64,000 bases of DNA. Source: Flammeovirga agarivorans (GTDB lineage: Bacteria > Bacteroidota > Bacteroidia > Cytophagales > Flammeovirgaceae). Positions within the stretch are counted from its first letter, which is position 1, and every line of letters begins with the position of its first letter. Location of the stretch: assembly GCF_012641475.1 (NCBI RefSeq), contig NZ_JABAIL010000015.1:62001-126000 (forward strand). Direction: 5' to 3'. The translations under genes and the position numbers were made by a program. Under the pieces are notes generated by a model. That model saw only the letters and a program-made list of their open reading frames with translations, ran no database searches and had not been told where the DNA came from. Of this stretch, positions 34,403 through 44,151 are shown in pieces.

Positions 34403-34917
34403 GTTACTGAATCAAGTAATTTTAATAATTAATCGTAGAAAGGCGGTGCATTTTGTACCGTTTTTTTTATTTCTAATGGTAAATGAAGTGTTTTTCTACA
34501 TTCTATTCTCTTTTGAGAGAATACGGGTACATTTTGAAGTACTTCATTACTGCATTTATGGTCTAATAGACATGTTATCAGTGATTTTTGAGTTGATTGA
34601 CGAGTTTGTAATAACAAATAATCCAAAGATTTTTTAAGAGTATTATCTATAAAGTCTCTTAAAATATTGAAAAAACATGCCCTGTGAGTGAAATAAAAGG
34701 ATTGAAGTGTTCTTTTTACACATGTAGTATAGTTGAGTAGTGCTTGAAGTAGTCGTGAAGTAGTGCATTTTTTGAATCTCAAGTATAAATATTCCTTAAT
34801 TGCATTAGCGAAATGAAAAACTTGTCTTTAAGATTTCACTACTAACTCTCTCAATTTTTTATGAGATGAAATTGTCCTTCTTACTTCACATGTTACTCTT
34901 AAAGATTAACGACGCAA
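34403..34917. promoter_or_regulatory. Long control region upstream of susC
   Basis: 515 bases with no supported gene. Contents: the GH43 terminator, a hairpin ATTCTC-TTTT-GAGAGAAT near 34508, a tandem GAAGTAGT repeat (two copies around 34746-34763), and TTAGCGAAATGAAAAACTT at 34805-34823, identical to a sequence in the control region of the second GH26 gene. No TAnnTTTG element is apparent, so the susC promoter may need an activator or another sigma factor. Confidence 0.45.
34444..34468 (+). terminator. Terminator after GH43
   Basis: A short stem (CGGT at 34444-34447 with ACCG at 34457-34460) followed by eight T residues. The stem is weak but the T tract is long. Confidence 0.55.
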
Positions 34918-37900
34918 ATGAATTATACTATGAATAATTTACAAATGAAGAAACCTTTCTCTTTTCTGTCTAAGCTCTATTTTCTGAGTTTACTTTTTGG
35001 TCTTTTGGCAATCTCTGCCGAAGCACAGGAGAGAGTAATCAAAGGTACAGTTAAAGATTATAATGGTTCGGTACCTGGGGTTAACGTTACAATTTTAGGT
35101 ACATCACAAGGTACAGTTACTGACTTTGATGGTAATTTTAAAATTACTGCAAATGAAGGAGATGTTTTAAGCATTACTTTTGTTGGATACAAACAACAAT
35201 CAATCACAATAGGTACTCAAACATTTATTGACGTTGTTCTTGAAGAAGACGTAAAACAAATGGAAGAGGTAGTTGTAATTGGTTATGGTACGCAAAGCAA
35301 AAAAGATGTTACAGGTTCTGTTGCTTCTGTTGATAACGAAGCATTAGCAATAGCCGTAGAACCAAGTGCTGAAATGGCCATGCAAGGTAAAGTAGCTGGT
35401 GTTACTGTATCGCAAAGCTCGGGTTCACCAGGTTCTGCATCGACGATTACAATTAGAGGTCAAGGTACTATTGGTGATGCAACACCTTTATATGTTGTTG
35501 ATGGTATTTTAACAACAGATATTTCTTTCTTAAACCCAGCTGATATCGAAAAGATGGATGTATTGAAAGATGCATCAGCAACTGCAATCTATGGTTCAAG
35601 AGGAGCAAATGGTGTAATCATTATTACGACTAAAAAAGGTAAAGAAGGAAAAGTAAACATTTCTTTCGATGCTTATGCAGGTGTACAGGAAGTGGCAAAA
35701 AGAATTCCTTTAACAAACCAATACGAATTAGCTTTTTTAATTAATGAAGCAAGTATCAATGATGGAAGAGGTGAAAGATATTCTTTCGATGAATTACAAG
35801 CTTTTAAACAAAGTCCTGGTACAGATTGGCAAGATGAAGTATTTAGTAAGCCTTCGGAAGCAGCTATCCAAAACTACCAGTTTACTGCTTCAGGTGGTAA
35901 TGCTAAATCACAGTTCTTGATGAGTTTTAACTACTTTGATCAAAAAGGTATTATTGCTCCTTCAGCTTACAATAGACTTTCAGGTAGAGTAAATGTTAAA
36001 TCTCAAGTATCAGATATCTTTGCAGTAGGCTCTAACATTGTAATTACCCGTTCAGATCAAGAAGTAATTCCTCAAAATAATGAGTATGAAGATCCAATCA
36101 TGCACATGTTGAGTATGGATCCAATGGCCACTGTTTATGCTCCTGAAAATGACGAAGGAAAAGTATACGGTGCGTCTAATATCTCAGACCAGTTTACAAA
36201 CCCAGTAGGTAGATTAGCATTAAACAACGATAATATTATTGTAGATCGTTACCTAGCCAACTTCTTTGCAGAGTTAGAACCAATCAGAGGTTTAACTTTC
36301 AAGACAATGTTTGGTATGGACAGAGTTTACCTTGAAAGAAAAACATTCAACCCTAAGTTTGAAGATACTAATAACCTTAAGCTTTCTAGAGAATCTGGAA
36401 ACTTGTTTATTGGTCAGGAGAAACATTTCTCTTACACTTGGGATAATACAGTAACGTTTAAAAGAAATTGGAATAATAAGCATGATTTAACTTTACTAGG
36501 AGGTTTCTCATTATATAATGAGTATCATGAATTCTTTAATGGTGGTAAGAGCGGTTTACCAAATGCTGAATACTTAAGATTTTTAGATGCAGGTGTTGAC
36601 CAAGAGTCAGATAATGCACCAAGAAACTTTGCGCAAGATGCAGGTATAATGTCTTACTTAGGTCGTGTGATGTATGGTTATGATGACCGTTATTTATTAA
36701 CTGCTTCATTCCGTATGGATGGATCTTCAAGATTAACTGAAGAAAACCGTTGGGGAGTATTCCCATCGTTCGCATTGGCTTGGAAAGTTTCTAATGAAGA
36801 CTTCATGAGCGGTGTGGATTTTGTGAAAGATCTTAAGCTTAGAGGTGGTTGGGGACAAGTTGCCAACGATAAAATGCCAAACAACTTAGGTTTCTACCCT
36901 ACGATTTCTACAATCTCAAATGGTTTAAGATACCCAACAGGAACTGGTGCTATTGCAGATGGAGCATCACTTACTACTGGTCCAACAACAAACCTTATTT
37001 GGGAAACTTCAGAACAGTTGAATGTAGGTCTTGATGCATCATTCTTTAATAGTAGATTATCAACTTCGGTAGATTTCTACAATAAGAAAACATTAGATAT
37101 GCTTTTCCAAGCTGATATCTTAGGTTCATCTGGTTTTACTGAAAATCCTTGGACAAACGGTGCTTCAGTGCAAAACACAGGTGTTGAATTGGTATTAGGT
37201 TGGTCTGATGAGACAAAGAGCGGATTCTCTTATAGCCTTACAGGTAACTACTCATACAATAAAAATGAAGTATTAAGTACAGGAGCTAAGACACCATTCT
37301 ACACTGCACCATTCTTTGGTAAAGATGTACTAATTACGACGGAAGGTCATTCGATTGGATCTATCTATGGTTACGAAACTGCAGGTGTTTACCAAAAAGA
37401 ACCAACAGGAGCAGTATTGAATCCAAATGTAAAAGCAGGTGATTTAATCTATGTTGATGCCAACGAAGACGGAAGCATTACTCCTGATGATAGAAAAATT
37501 CTTGGTAATACTATTCCAGTATATACTTACGGTTTAACAACAAACCTAGGTTATAAAGGATTTGATTTAGTAATCTTCTTACAAGGTATGGGTGGTCACC
37601 AAATTTTCAATGGTATCAAGTACAACTCAAATGCTCCGAATACAAACTATATGAAACTGACATATGATAACCGTTGGAATGGTCCTGGTTCGACAAATGA
37701 GCATCCAAGAGTTACAGGTACAGCAAACAACAAGTTGTATTCAGACTATTATGTAGAAGATGGTGATTTCTTAAGATTAAGAAACTTACAATTAGGTTAT
37801 ACGATCCCAAGAGAAATCACACAGAAAATTGGTGTGAACAAGTTTAGAGTATACATCGCAGGTCAAAACTTATTTACACTAACGAAGTATACAGGTTTCG

Positions 37901-38016
37901 ATCCAGAAATTGGTCAAAACTTATCAACTGCTCAAAGTGCTATCGACTTTAGTATTGATAGAGGTAACTATCCAGTTCCAAGAATCTATACAGCAGGTGT
38001 AAACATTAGCTTCTAA
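34918..38016 (+). CDS. susC: SusC-like TonB-dependent outer-membrane transporter
   Basis: A 1032-residue TonB-dependent importer. The signal peptide ends AISAEAQ; a carboxypeptidase-like regulatory domain follows (VIKGTVKDYNGSVPGVNVTILG...FDGNFKITANEGDVLSITFVGYK), then a plug with EEVVVIGYGTQSKKDVTGSV and GANGVIIITTKKGKEG, and a 22-strand barrel ending VPRIYTAGVNISF. It partners with the SusD 15 bases downstream to import glycan fragments. Starts at 34918, 34930 or 34945 are possible; all keep the signal peptide. Position between GH43 and GH26 genes points to xylo-oligosaccharide. Confidence 0.96.
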   Translation: MNYTMNNLQMKKPFSFLSKLYFLSLLFGLLAISAEAQERVIKGTVKDYNGSVPGVNVTILGTSQGTVTDFDGNFKITANEGDVLSITFVGYKQQSITIGTQTFIDVVLEEDVKQMEEVVVIGYGTQSKKDVTGSVASVDNEALAIAVEPSAEMAMQGKVAGVTVSQSSGSPGSASTITIRGQGTIGDATPLYVVDGILTTDISFLNPADIEKMDVLKDASATAIYGSRGANGVIIITTKKGKEGKVNISFDAYAGVQEVAKRIPLTNQYELAFLINEASINDGRGERYSFDELQAFKQSPGTDWQDEVFSKPSEAAIQNYQFTASGGNAKSQFLMSFNYFDQKGIIAPSAYNRLSGRVNVKSQVSDIFAVGSNIVITRSDQEVIPQNNEYEDPIMHMLSMDPMATVYAPENDEGKVYGASNISDQFTNPVGRLALNNDNIIVDRYLANFFAELEPIRGLTFKTMFGMDRVYLERKTFNPKFEDTNNLKLSRESGNLFIGQEKHFSYTWDNTVTFKRNWNNKHDLTLLGGFSLYNEYHEFFNGGKSGLPNAEYLRFLDAGVDQESDNAPRNFAQDAGIMSYLGRVMYGYDDRYLLTASFRMDGSSRLTEENRWGVFPSFALAWKVSNEDFMSGVDFVKDLKLRGGWGQVANDKMPNNLGFYPTISTISNGLRYPTGTGAIADGASLTTGPTTNLIWETSEQLNVGLDASFFNSRLSTSVDFYNKKTLDMLFQADILGSSGFTENPWTNGASVQNTGVELVLGWSDETKSGFSYSLTGNYSYNKNEVLSTGAKTPFYTAPFFGKDVLITTEGHSIGSIYGYETAGVYQKEPTGAVLNPNVKAGDLIYVDANEDGSITPDDRKILGNTIPVYTYGLTTNLGYKGFDLVIFLQGMGGHQIFNGIKYNSNAPNTNYMKLTYDNRWNGPGSTNEHPRVTGTANNKLYSDYYVEDGDFLRLRNLQLGYTIPREITQKIGVNKFRVYIAGQNLFTLTKYTGFDPEIGQNLSTAQSAIDFSIDRGNYPVPRIYTAGVNISF

Positions 38017-38031
38017 TCTGAACGAATAAAC

Positions 38032-39576
38032 ATGAGAAATCTATATAAAATATTAATAGCAAGTACGCTTATTGGTTTTACTTCTACAGGGTGTTCTAAC
38101 TTCCTTGATAGAGAACCATTAGCGAGAGAAACAACGGAAACTTTTGTATCTGATCCAGATAACTTAGAGTTGATGGTCATTGCAGGTTATGATCCAATTC
38201 AGTGGAGATTTGATGGTGTTCAGTTCTACAACTATTTCATCTTTGGTGATATCGCTTCAGATGATGCTGATAAAGGCGGTTTATCTGAAACAGACTTAGA
38301 CTATATGACACTAGTTCAGAAATTCCAATGGAACCCCGCTGAACCATTATTCGAATCTGTTTGGAAACGTCACTTTGCAGGTGTATTCAGAGCAAATACA
38401 GTACTTTCAAATATTGAGGTAGCAAAGTCAATTGTTGATGAGTCAGTTTACAACCAAATTAGAGGTGAAGGTCTGTTCTTAAGAGGATGGCACTATTTCC
38501 AGTTAACAAAAATGTTTGGTGGTGTACCTTTATTTACTTCTTTAGAAGATTATGAAAACCTGAATACAACAGGAAGATCTACTGAAAGTGAAGTATACGA
38601 TGTCATTCTTCAAGACTTTAAAGAAGCCGGTACTTTACTGAAACTGAAAAGTCAATATGATGAGAACTACCTTGGAAGAGCGACTTCTGGTATGGCGAAA
38701 TCATATTTTGCAAAAGCGGCTCTTTACTCTAAAGATGAAAGTACTTATGAAGAGGCTTACAACTTAGCAAAAGAGGTAATCGGAACAGGAGAGTATGCAT
38801 TATTGGAAGATTACACTCAAATTTGGCGCTTAGAGGAAGAAAATGGTTCTGAATCTATTTTCGAAATCCAATACGAACCATCAAACTTCAACAACTGGAG
38901 TAGAGAAGGTGAAGGTGCTGGTGAAAATATGATGCAATCTCCAAGAGCTGGTGGTAATTCGGGTAACGATTCTGCAATTGGAGAAGGATGGGGCTTTAAC
39001 CTACCTACTGCTGCATTAGAGCAAGCATTTAGAGATGCAGGTGATGATATTCGTAGAGAGCAGACAATTATCTATGATGGTGAAGAAGTATATGAAGGTG
39101 AGCCAAGAATTAGAGTAGCTCAACCTGGAGACAATGACAGTGATTGGTACAATACAACTGGTTTTGCTCCTCAGAAGTACTTCTTACCTCAAAGAGAACT
39201 TACAGCTGGTTTTGGTGATAATAGATATAATGGTCATTCAAACTATAGAATGTTTAGATATGCTGATCTATTATTATTCGCTTCAGAATTGGCTTTAGAA
39301 ACAGGAAAAGGAGATGCTGCAACTTACTTAAATGAAGTAAGAGCAAGAGTAGGCCTTGATGCTATTGCTGCTCCAACATTACAGGATGTTTATAATGAAC
39401 GTCGTTTAGAGTTGGCATTAGAAGGTCACCGTTTCTTTGATCAAGTAAGAACAGGGCAAATTACAACTGAACTGGCTAATGAAGGTTATGTTCAGGGAGT
39501 ACACGAGAAGTTCCCAATTCCACAATCAGAAATCGATCTTACGGATGGTTTGATTGTAGGGAACCCTAGTAATTAA
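38032..39576 (+). CDS. susD: SusD-like glycan-binding lipoprotein
   Basis: A 514-residue surface lipoprotein (lipobox STGC, Cys at 21). SNFLDREPLARETTETF, RGEGLFLRGWHYFQLTKMFGGVPLF, RATSGMAKSYFAKAALY and VYNERRLELALEGHRFFDQVRTG are SusD family signatures (TPR-like fold). It caps the SusC barrel and delivers oligosaccharide. Second gene of the susCD operon. The binding-site aromatics cannot be assigned by eye. Confidence 0.96.
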   Translation: MRNLYKILIASTLIGFTSTGCSNFLDREPLARETTETFVSDPDNLELMVIAGYDPIQWRFDGVQFYNYFIFGDIASDDADKGGLSETDLDYMTLVQKFQWNPAEPLFESVWKRHFAGVFRANTVLSNIEVAKSIVDESVYNQIRGEGLFLRGWHYFQLTKMFGGVPLFTSLEDYENLNTTGRSTESEVYDVILQDFKEAGTLLKLKSQYDENYLGRATSGMAKSYFAKAALYSKDESTYEEAYNLAKEVIGTGEYALLEDYTQIWRLEEENGSESIFEIQYEPSNFNNWSREGEGAGENMMQSPRAGGNSGNDSAIGEGWGFNLPTAALEQAFRDAGDDIRREQTIIYDGEEVYEGEPRIRVAQPGDNDSDWYNTTGFAPQKYFLPQRELTAGFGDNRYNGHSNYRMFRYADLLLFASELALETGKGDAATYLNEVRARVGLDAIAAPTLQDVYNERRLELALEGHRFFDQVRTGQITTELANEGYVQGVHEKFPIPQSEIDLTDGLIVGNPSN

Positions 39577-39588
39577 TAGTATATAACT

Positions 39589-39630
39589 CCCCGTTAGTCG
39601 AAATGTGAAATTCTTATTTTCCTAACGGGG
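39589..39630 (+). terminator. Stem-loop between susD and the glycan-binding lipoprotein
   Basis: CCCCGTTAG at 39589-39597 pairs with CTAACGGGG at 39622-39630. No T tract follows, so it is more likely an attenuator or mRNA-processing hairpin that lowers expression of downstream genes than a full stop. A second hairpin (ATGGTAA/TTACCAT) lies at 39657-39674. Confidence 0.55.
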
Positions 39631-39748
39631 TCGATATAAACTACTTCTTTCATTCGATGGTAATTTTTTACCATGCTGGCACCATACTGCCTAAACTTTT
39701 TACATGGGCATATAGAATGCTCAAGAAATCATTAAACTTTGAATTGAA

Positions 39749-41290
39749 ATGAAAAAATTAAACTTCGTTAATTGGCTTATTTTAGGGATCATTGCTTTCG
39801 CATTTGGCGCTTGTGATGATAATGAAACAACAGTAACAGGTCCAACAGGAACGTTAACTTACACTCAAGCTGAAGGTGCAGACTATGAAGTAACTTTTAC
39901 TATAGAGAATCCTGTAGATGTTCTATCTTACTCTTTTGATTTTGGTGATGGTTCAACTGCAAATTCAGGTGAAACTTCAGTAACACATACATATGTTGAA
40001 ACTGGTGATTTCGATGTTGTTGTAACATTAAATAGTGCATCTGATCAAGCACAATTAAAAACTACAGTAACTGTAACTACAATCGATGTTTCAGGAATCT
40101 GTAATAGCGAATACTATACATTACTAACAGGTGGTTGTGTTAATGATGGTCCAGGTGAAGGTAAAACATGGAAGTTATCAAATGCATATGGTTCACATGG
40201 TGTAGGTCCAGCAGATGGAGAAGAAGCAGTTTGGTGGAACTCTGAGTATGACCACTGGAATGGTAATAACGGTGAAGGTTTTGCAATGCCTGAAACTATG
40301 GAATCTCGTTTTACATTTGGTGTAGTGCCAAATACAATGGCTGTTAGTGCAACGCATCAAATTAATAACTGGCAAACAGATGGTGAAGCAACACCTTTCC
40401 ATGACTACCAAGCTACTTATGGTGGTGAAAGCTCATATGGTTACTCAATCACTGAGGAAGAAGGAAAAATGTACTTAAATATTGCAAATGGTGGTTACAT
40501 GGCGTACTATCAAGAAGTTGATGGAGCTACACCTACTAAGTATGAGATTGTTACTTTAACTGAAACTGAATTATATGTTAGATACTTAAACGTATTAAAC
40601 TATAATGATGGAGAAGATAAAAACTACAGATACTTACGTTATGTTCAAGAAGATGTAGTTGAAGAAGCTCCAGAGGAAGTTGTAAAAGACCTTGAGTACA
40701 GAGCAATTTCTGCTTCATTCAATGGAACTATGGATGCTACTGTTGGTGATGAAACTATTGCATTTATCAACGAAGCTGATATTGTAACTGCATTTGTTGC
40801 TGACCCTACTGATGACGGTGTTCAAGTTTTATCTTATACTAAAAATGGTACTGTAGATGATGTTCAAGTAACATTAAACCACAGAATGGATCTATCTACA
40901 AATAACACATTCAAGTTAAAAGTTTACTTCCCATCTTCTAATGATTATGAAACTGTTGATGATTCTGCTGAAGATTGGACAGATTCTGAAGGTAAACTAG
41001 CTTCTATGGTGAACTTGAAGTTATATGATACTAAAATGGGAGGTAATGCTTGGCATACTGAGGCTACTGTACGAGTTTCTGATGATACTAGAGACGAGTG
41101 GGTAGAATTAGAATTCTCATATGATGGATTAGAAGTAACGAACAGAAATGACCAATCTGTAGTTTGGGAAGATGCTGCAGAGTCAGATACTTATGATAAA
41201 ATCATTATCCAAATTGGTGGTGAAGGACATAAACGTTCAGGTACTTTCTACATTAAAGATTTCGAATTAGTTGAAAATGCTGTAAACTAA
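39749..41290 (+). CDS. PKD-containing surface glycan-binding lipoprotein (SusE/F position)
   Basis: A 513-residue lipoprotein (lipobox FGAC, Cys at 22). Residues 35-113 are a PKD domain with YSFDFGDGSTANSGETSVTH. A middle lipocalin-like part begins GKTWKLSNAYGSHGVGP. The C-terminal 190 residues are a jelly-roll resembling a carbohydrate-binding module, ending HKRSGTFYIKDFELVEN. It has no catalytic motif. Its place directly after susCD and its architecture make it a surface glycan-binding protein, most likely for xylan; the ligand is inference. Confidence 0.8.
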   Translation: MKKLNFVNWLILGIIAFAFGACDDNETTVTGPTGTLTYTQAEGADYEVTFTIENPVDVLSYSFDFGDGSTANSGETSVTHTYVETGDFDVVVTLNSASDQAQLKTTVTVTTIDVSGICNSEYYTLLTGGCVNDGPGEGKTWKLSNAYGSHGVGPADGEEAVWWNSEYDHWNGNNGEGFAMPETMESRFTFGVVPNTMAVSATHQINNWQTDGEATPFHDYQATYGGESSYGYSITEEEGKMYLNIANGGYMAYYQEVDGATPTKYEIVTLTETELYVRYLNVLNYNDGEDKNYRYLRYVQEDVVEEAPEEVVKDLEYRAISASFNGTMDATVGDETIAFINEADIVTAFVADPTDDGVQVLSYTKNGTVDDVQVTLNHRMDLSTNNTFKLKVYFPSSNDYETVDDSAEDWTDSEGKLASMVNLKLYDTKMGGNAWHTEATVRVSDDTRDEWVELEFSYDGLEVTNRNDQSVVWEDAAESDTYDKIIIQIGGEGHKRSGTFYIKDFELVENAVN

Positions 41291-41316
41291 TTTAAAAGTT
41301 GAAATAGATTATTTTC

Positions 41317-41348
41317 ATCCCCCTTCTTTATTGAAGGGGGATTTTTTA
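41317..41348 (+). terminator. Intrinsic terminator between the binding protein and GH26A
   Basis: A perfect 10-bp stem ATCCCCCTTC (41317-41326) with GAAGGGGGAT (41333-41342), followed by T residues. It ends just before the GH26A ribosome-binding region, so it may set the ratio of lipoproteins to enzyme. Confidence 0.88.
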
Positions 41349-41360
41349 AAAGGTGATATC

Positions 41361-42665
41361 ATGAGAAAAGGAATCCTATTTTTGATTTGTTTTTTCTCCT
41401 TACAATGGACTATAGGACAAACAAGAAATTCATGTCTTTCTGGTCTCGCTAAATTTGCACCTGTAGACGGAAAACGTCTACTTATTATGGGGCAAGATTT
41501 AGGAGCTGTAGGAGGATTAGATCAATATACTGATGGTTATGTTGATCATTTTAGTCAGATGCCTGCAGGAATTACAACGTATACTTCATTACCCTCATTG
41601 GGTGGTTTGTATAGTGTAGTGAATTATGGAGCAGGGGATGTTTCAGGGGAAGTTTACTTAGACGATGCTACTTTTGATAGTACTGCATTAGTAATAGGTC
41701 TTTACTTGGTCGATCAAGAAAAGCGTATCGTTGACGGAGATTTAGATGATAAAATTAGAACAATGGCGAATTGGATTAAAAATACCAATCGACCAGTATT
41801 TCTAAGAATAGGTTATGAGTTTGATGGTGAACATAACCATTATAGTGTGACATACTTCAAAAATATGTGGAGAAGAATCGTAGATATATTTGATGAAGAG
41901 TCAGTAGCAAACTGCGATTTTGTATGGCAATCGGATGGAGTTCACTCTACTTCGACAATGCAAAGATATTACCCTGGAAGTGAATATGTAGATTGGTTTG
42001 CTTTCTCATATTTTCAGAAAAATGCAGGGAATGATTTAATACGACTAGCAAAAACATATGAGAAGCCTGTAATGATCGCCGAGGCTACACCAAGAGGATA
42101 TGACTTGAAAACAGTTAATGGTGATCAATTATGGAATTCATGGTTTCAACCACTTATTCAATTAATGGATGATAACCCAATTATTAAAGGTTTAGCCTAT
42201 ATCAATACAGATTGGGATAGCCAACAGATGTGGAAAGGTGAAGGTTGGGGAGATACAAGAATCGAAGTGAATGAGGCATTGACACAACATTGGGAGAATG
42301 AATTGCAAAAAGAAAACTGGGTATACGGAAACTCAGAATTATTTGAGACGATAGGTTACCCTTTCGCTGATATTTCTTCAGATTGTTTTCCACCAAAGGA
42401 TATTGTGAATGCTACGGATGATACTCCTTATCAATGGGGGTATGTTTGTAATAATGAACCGAATAACTTAAAAGTCAATCTTAAAGATTTTTCTAAAGTA
42501 AAGAGAATAAACTTATTAGATGCTACATCAGGTAAAGTAATGAAAGAATTATTTCACCCCGAACAAAATGTATTGAACATTATCGCATCTAAAGGAGTGT
42601 ATATATTAAGTGTTGAAGACTTTAACGGACAGATCAATAGAATTAAAGTCTTAGTGTGTAATTAA
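41361..42665 (+). CDS. GH26 endo-beta-1,3-xylanase-type enzyme, T9SS-secreted (GH26A)
   Basis: A 434-residue enzyme. Signal peptide MRKGILFLICFF...TIGQ. The catalytic domain has the acid/base Glu153 in LRIGYEFDG, FVWQSDG, YYPGSEYVDWFAFSYF, the nucleophile Glu241 in MIAEATP and GLAYINTDWDSQQMW. These blocks resemble beta-1,3-xylanases of marine Vibrio and related GH26 enzymes more than GH26 mannanases, as I recall those sequences. The last 55 residues (ATSGKVMKEL...GVYILSVEDFNGQINRIKV) look like a T9SS type A sorting domain, so the enzyme is exported to the surface or medium. ATG 41361 is chosen over a TTG at 41331, inside the terminator. Confidence 0.85.
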   Translation: MRKGILFLICFFSLQWTIGQTRNSCLSGLAKFAPVDGKRLLIMGQDLGAVGGLDQYTDGYVDHFSQMPAGITTYTSLPSLGGLYSVVNYGAGDVSGEVYLDDATFDSTALVIGLYLVDQEKRIVDGDLDDKIRTMANWIKNTNRPVFLRIGYEFDGEHNHYSVTYFKNMWRRIVDIFDEESVANCDFVWQSDGVHSTSTMQRYYPGSEYVDWFAFSYFQKNAGNDLIRLAKTYEKPVMIAEATPRGYDLKTVNGDQLWNSWFQPLIQLMDDNPIIKGLAYINTDWDSQQMWKGEGWGDTRIEVNEALTQHWENELQKENWVYGNSELFETIGYPFADISSDCFPPKDIVNATDDTPYQWGYVCNNEPNNLKVNLKDFSKVKRINLLDATSGKVMKELFHPEQNVLNIIASKGVYILSVEDFNGQINRIKVLVCN

Positions 42666-42703
42666 CAAAACAACAGTTGATAATCTGGTTTTTGATAAGT
42701 GTT

Positions 42704-42738
42704 AGTCATCCCGTAATAATTACAGGATGACTTTTTTA
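42704..42738. terminator. Bidirectional terminator between GH26A and the GH-A enzyme
   Basis: AGTCATCC at 42704-42711 pairs with GGATGACT at 42725-42732, with inner GTAAT/TTAC pairing and T residues after. It separates convergent genes. Confidence 0.85.
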
Positions 42739-42746
42739 TTTCTAGT

Positions 42747-44045
42747 TTATTCCATCGCATCTGTTACTAAAAAGGGAACATTGGCAGTGCCAACTTTACC
42801 TTTCTGATCAAATACATAGACAAACAAACGATACTCCCCTTCTTCTTTAGGAAGTTGAATACTGATTTTATTTTGTTGATTTTCGATAAACGTTATTGGG
42901 TATACTTCAGGTTTTTGTTCAAAAGCTCCACCCTGACTTTTTACTTTTACTTCACCTAATAACTCCCATTTATATACTAATTCATCACCTTCGTGGTCGT
43001 AAGTTTCTACTTCAACTTGAAGTGTGTTTAACTGATGAGAGACAGTGATATTATCCGTCGCGATATTATTATTGATTGTCATTTTATTGACCTCAGGAGC
43101 TCTGTTTTCAGGATATTCTCCACTCCAATAATAGGTTAACTCATCTACTCTGGCATCACATTCTCCGCTGGATAAAAACATACCATACCAAGTTGGAGTA
43201 CGCTCTTGTTTATTTCCCCATAAAAAGGCAAAGCTTCCTAACAATAGCTCTGGTTTTTGGTTGATATAAGCAGTTTTAATCCTATTTCTGAGACCTTTGG
43301 CTTTCTCAGTAGATGTTTCTTCAATTTCTCGTCCCCATTTTGTTGTAGGCCTTTCCCAATGTCCTAAAGGCCCATATTCAGAAATAATGAACGGAATAGA
43401 AAGATTCAGTCTTTTGGTGGCTAGTGGTAAATTAGATAGATCACCATACACTTGAAAAGAAATGAAATCCAAAGAAGGAGTACGTTCTAAACCAACTTTA
43501 ATATGATCAGATATAATCCCCGCAAAAGTAGTAGTAACAGGATGAATACTATCTACACTGTGAATGTATTGAACTATATCTTCTAAGGCATTATAGACTT
43601 TAGGATTAACAGTACCTAAAGTTCCATCTTCTTTGAATAGTAAGTTCAATTCATTGCCAACTACCCAACACAGCAGCTGTTTTTCATCTTTATACTTTAA
43701 TACTTTCTCCTTTATTTCATTAAACTGTTGTGCAATAGCAGTGCTATCATTATAGTCGAAACCATGTAATTCCTGGCCGACTTCGATACCCAAAGCAACT
43801 TTTAGGTTGTATTTATCAGCAGAATCGAATTCGACATCGGCAGTGGTAGACCTCCAAGTTCTAAATGCATTACCACCCGCATTTTTCAATGCCTGAAAAT
43901 ATTGAGGACCATTATTGTCAATACCTGCACCTTTTATAAAGAATTGATCTCCATAAAATAATTTTAATCGTGGATTATCCTGTTGAGCAAATAATTGTGA
44001 TTGAAAGAGAAAGCTCAAAAGAATACAATAGTTGAATAATTTCAT
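42747..44045 (-). CDS. Secreted clan GH-A glycoside hydrolase, family uncertain
   Basis: A 432-residue protein. Signal peptide MKLFNYCILL...QLFAQ, then a TIM-barrel starting FIKGAGIDNNGPQYFQALKNAGGNAFRTWRS. Candidate catalytic residues are Glu132 in VVGNELNL (the N-E pair typical of clan A acid/base) and Glu223 in IISEYGPLG (nucleophile). The C-terminal 110 residues form an Ig-like beta domain (HEGDELVYKWELLG). It resembles the TIM-barrel part of GH2-like enzymes, without the GH2 sandwich domains, or a GH5/GH17-like glucanase. Together with phyH it runs opposite to the xylan genes. It may remove a branch or act on a co-occurring algal glucan. Confidence 0.72.
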   Translation of the reverse strand: MKLFNYCILLSFLFQSQLFAQQDNPRLKLFYGDQFFIKGAGIDNNGPQYFQALKNAGGNAFRTWRSTTADVEFDSADKYNLKVALGIEVGQELHGFDYNDSTAIAQQFNEIKEKVLKYKDEKQLLCWVVGNELNLLFKEDGTLGTVNPKVYNALEDIVQYIHSVDSIHPVTTTFAGIISDHIKVGLERTPSLDFISFQVYGDLSNLPLATKRLNLSIPFIISEYGPLGHWERPTTKWGREIEETSTEKAKGLRNRIKTAYINQKPELLLGSFAFLWGNKQERTPTWYGMFLSSGECDARVDELTYYWSGEYPENRAPEVNKMTINNNIATDNITVSHQLNTLQVEVETYDHEGDELVYKWELLGEVKVKSQGGAFEQKPEVYPITFIENQQNKISIQLPKEEGEYRLFVYVFDQKGKVGTANVPFLVTDAME

Positions 44046-44099
44046 TGTAAAAAGTTTATATCGGTGCTCACAGAAATATTATTAATGATAATAATAAAA

Positions 44100-44126
44100 G
44101 CTCACACTTGTAGAACATGTGTGAGC
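44100..44126 (-). terminator. Terminator between phyH and the GH-A gene (minus strand)
   Basis: GCTCACAC at 44100-44107 pairs with GTGTGAGC at 44119-44126. On the minus strand it is followed by TTTTATTATTATC. Confidence 0.75.
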
Positions 44127-44151
44127 AGTGTGAGATAAAAAGTGAAAATAA

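Noticed and set aside
34429-34782. 117-codon minus-strand frame in the susC control region
   Set aside because: Cysteine-rich, low-complexity translation of a regulatory region containing a terminator and repeats; no family resemblance.
39676-39691. TGGCAC-like string upstream of the glycan-binding lipoprotein, as a sigma-54 promoter
   Set aside because: The distance between the GG and GC pairs is nine bases rather than ten, and the flanks do not fit.
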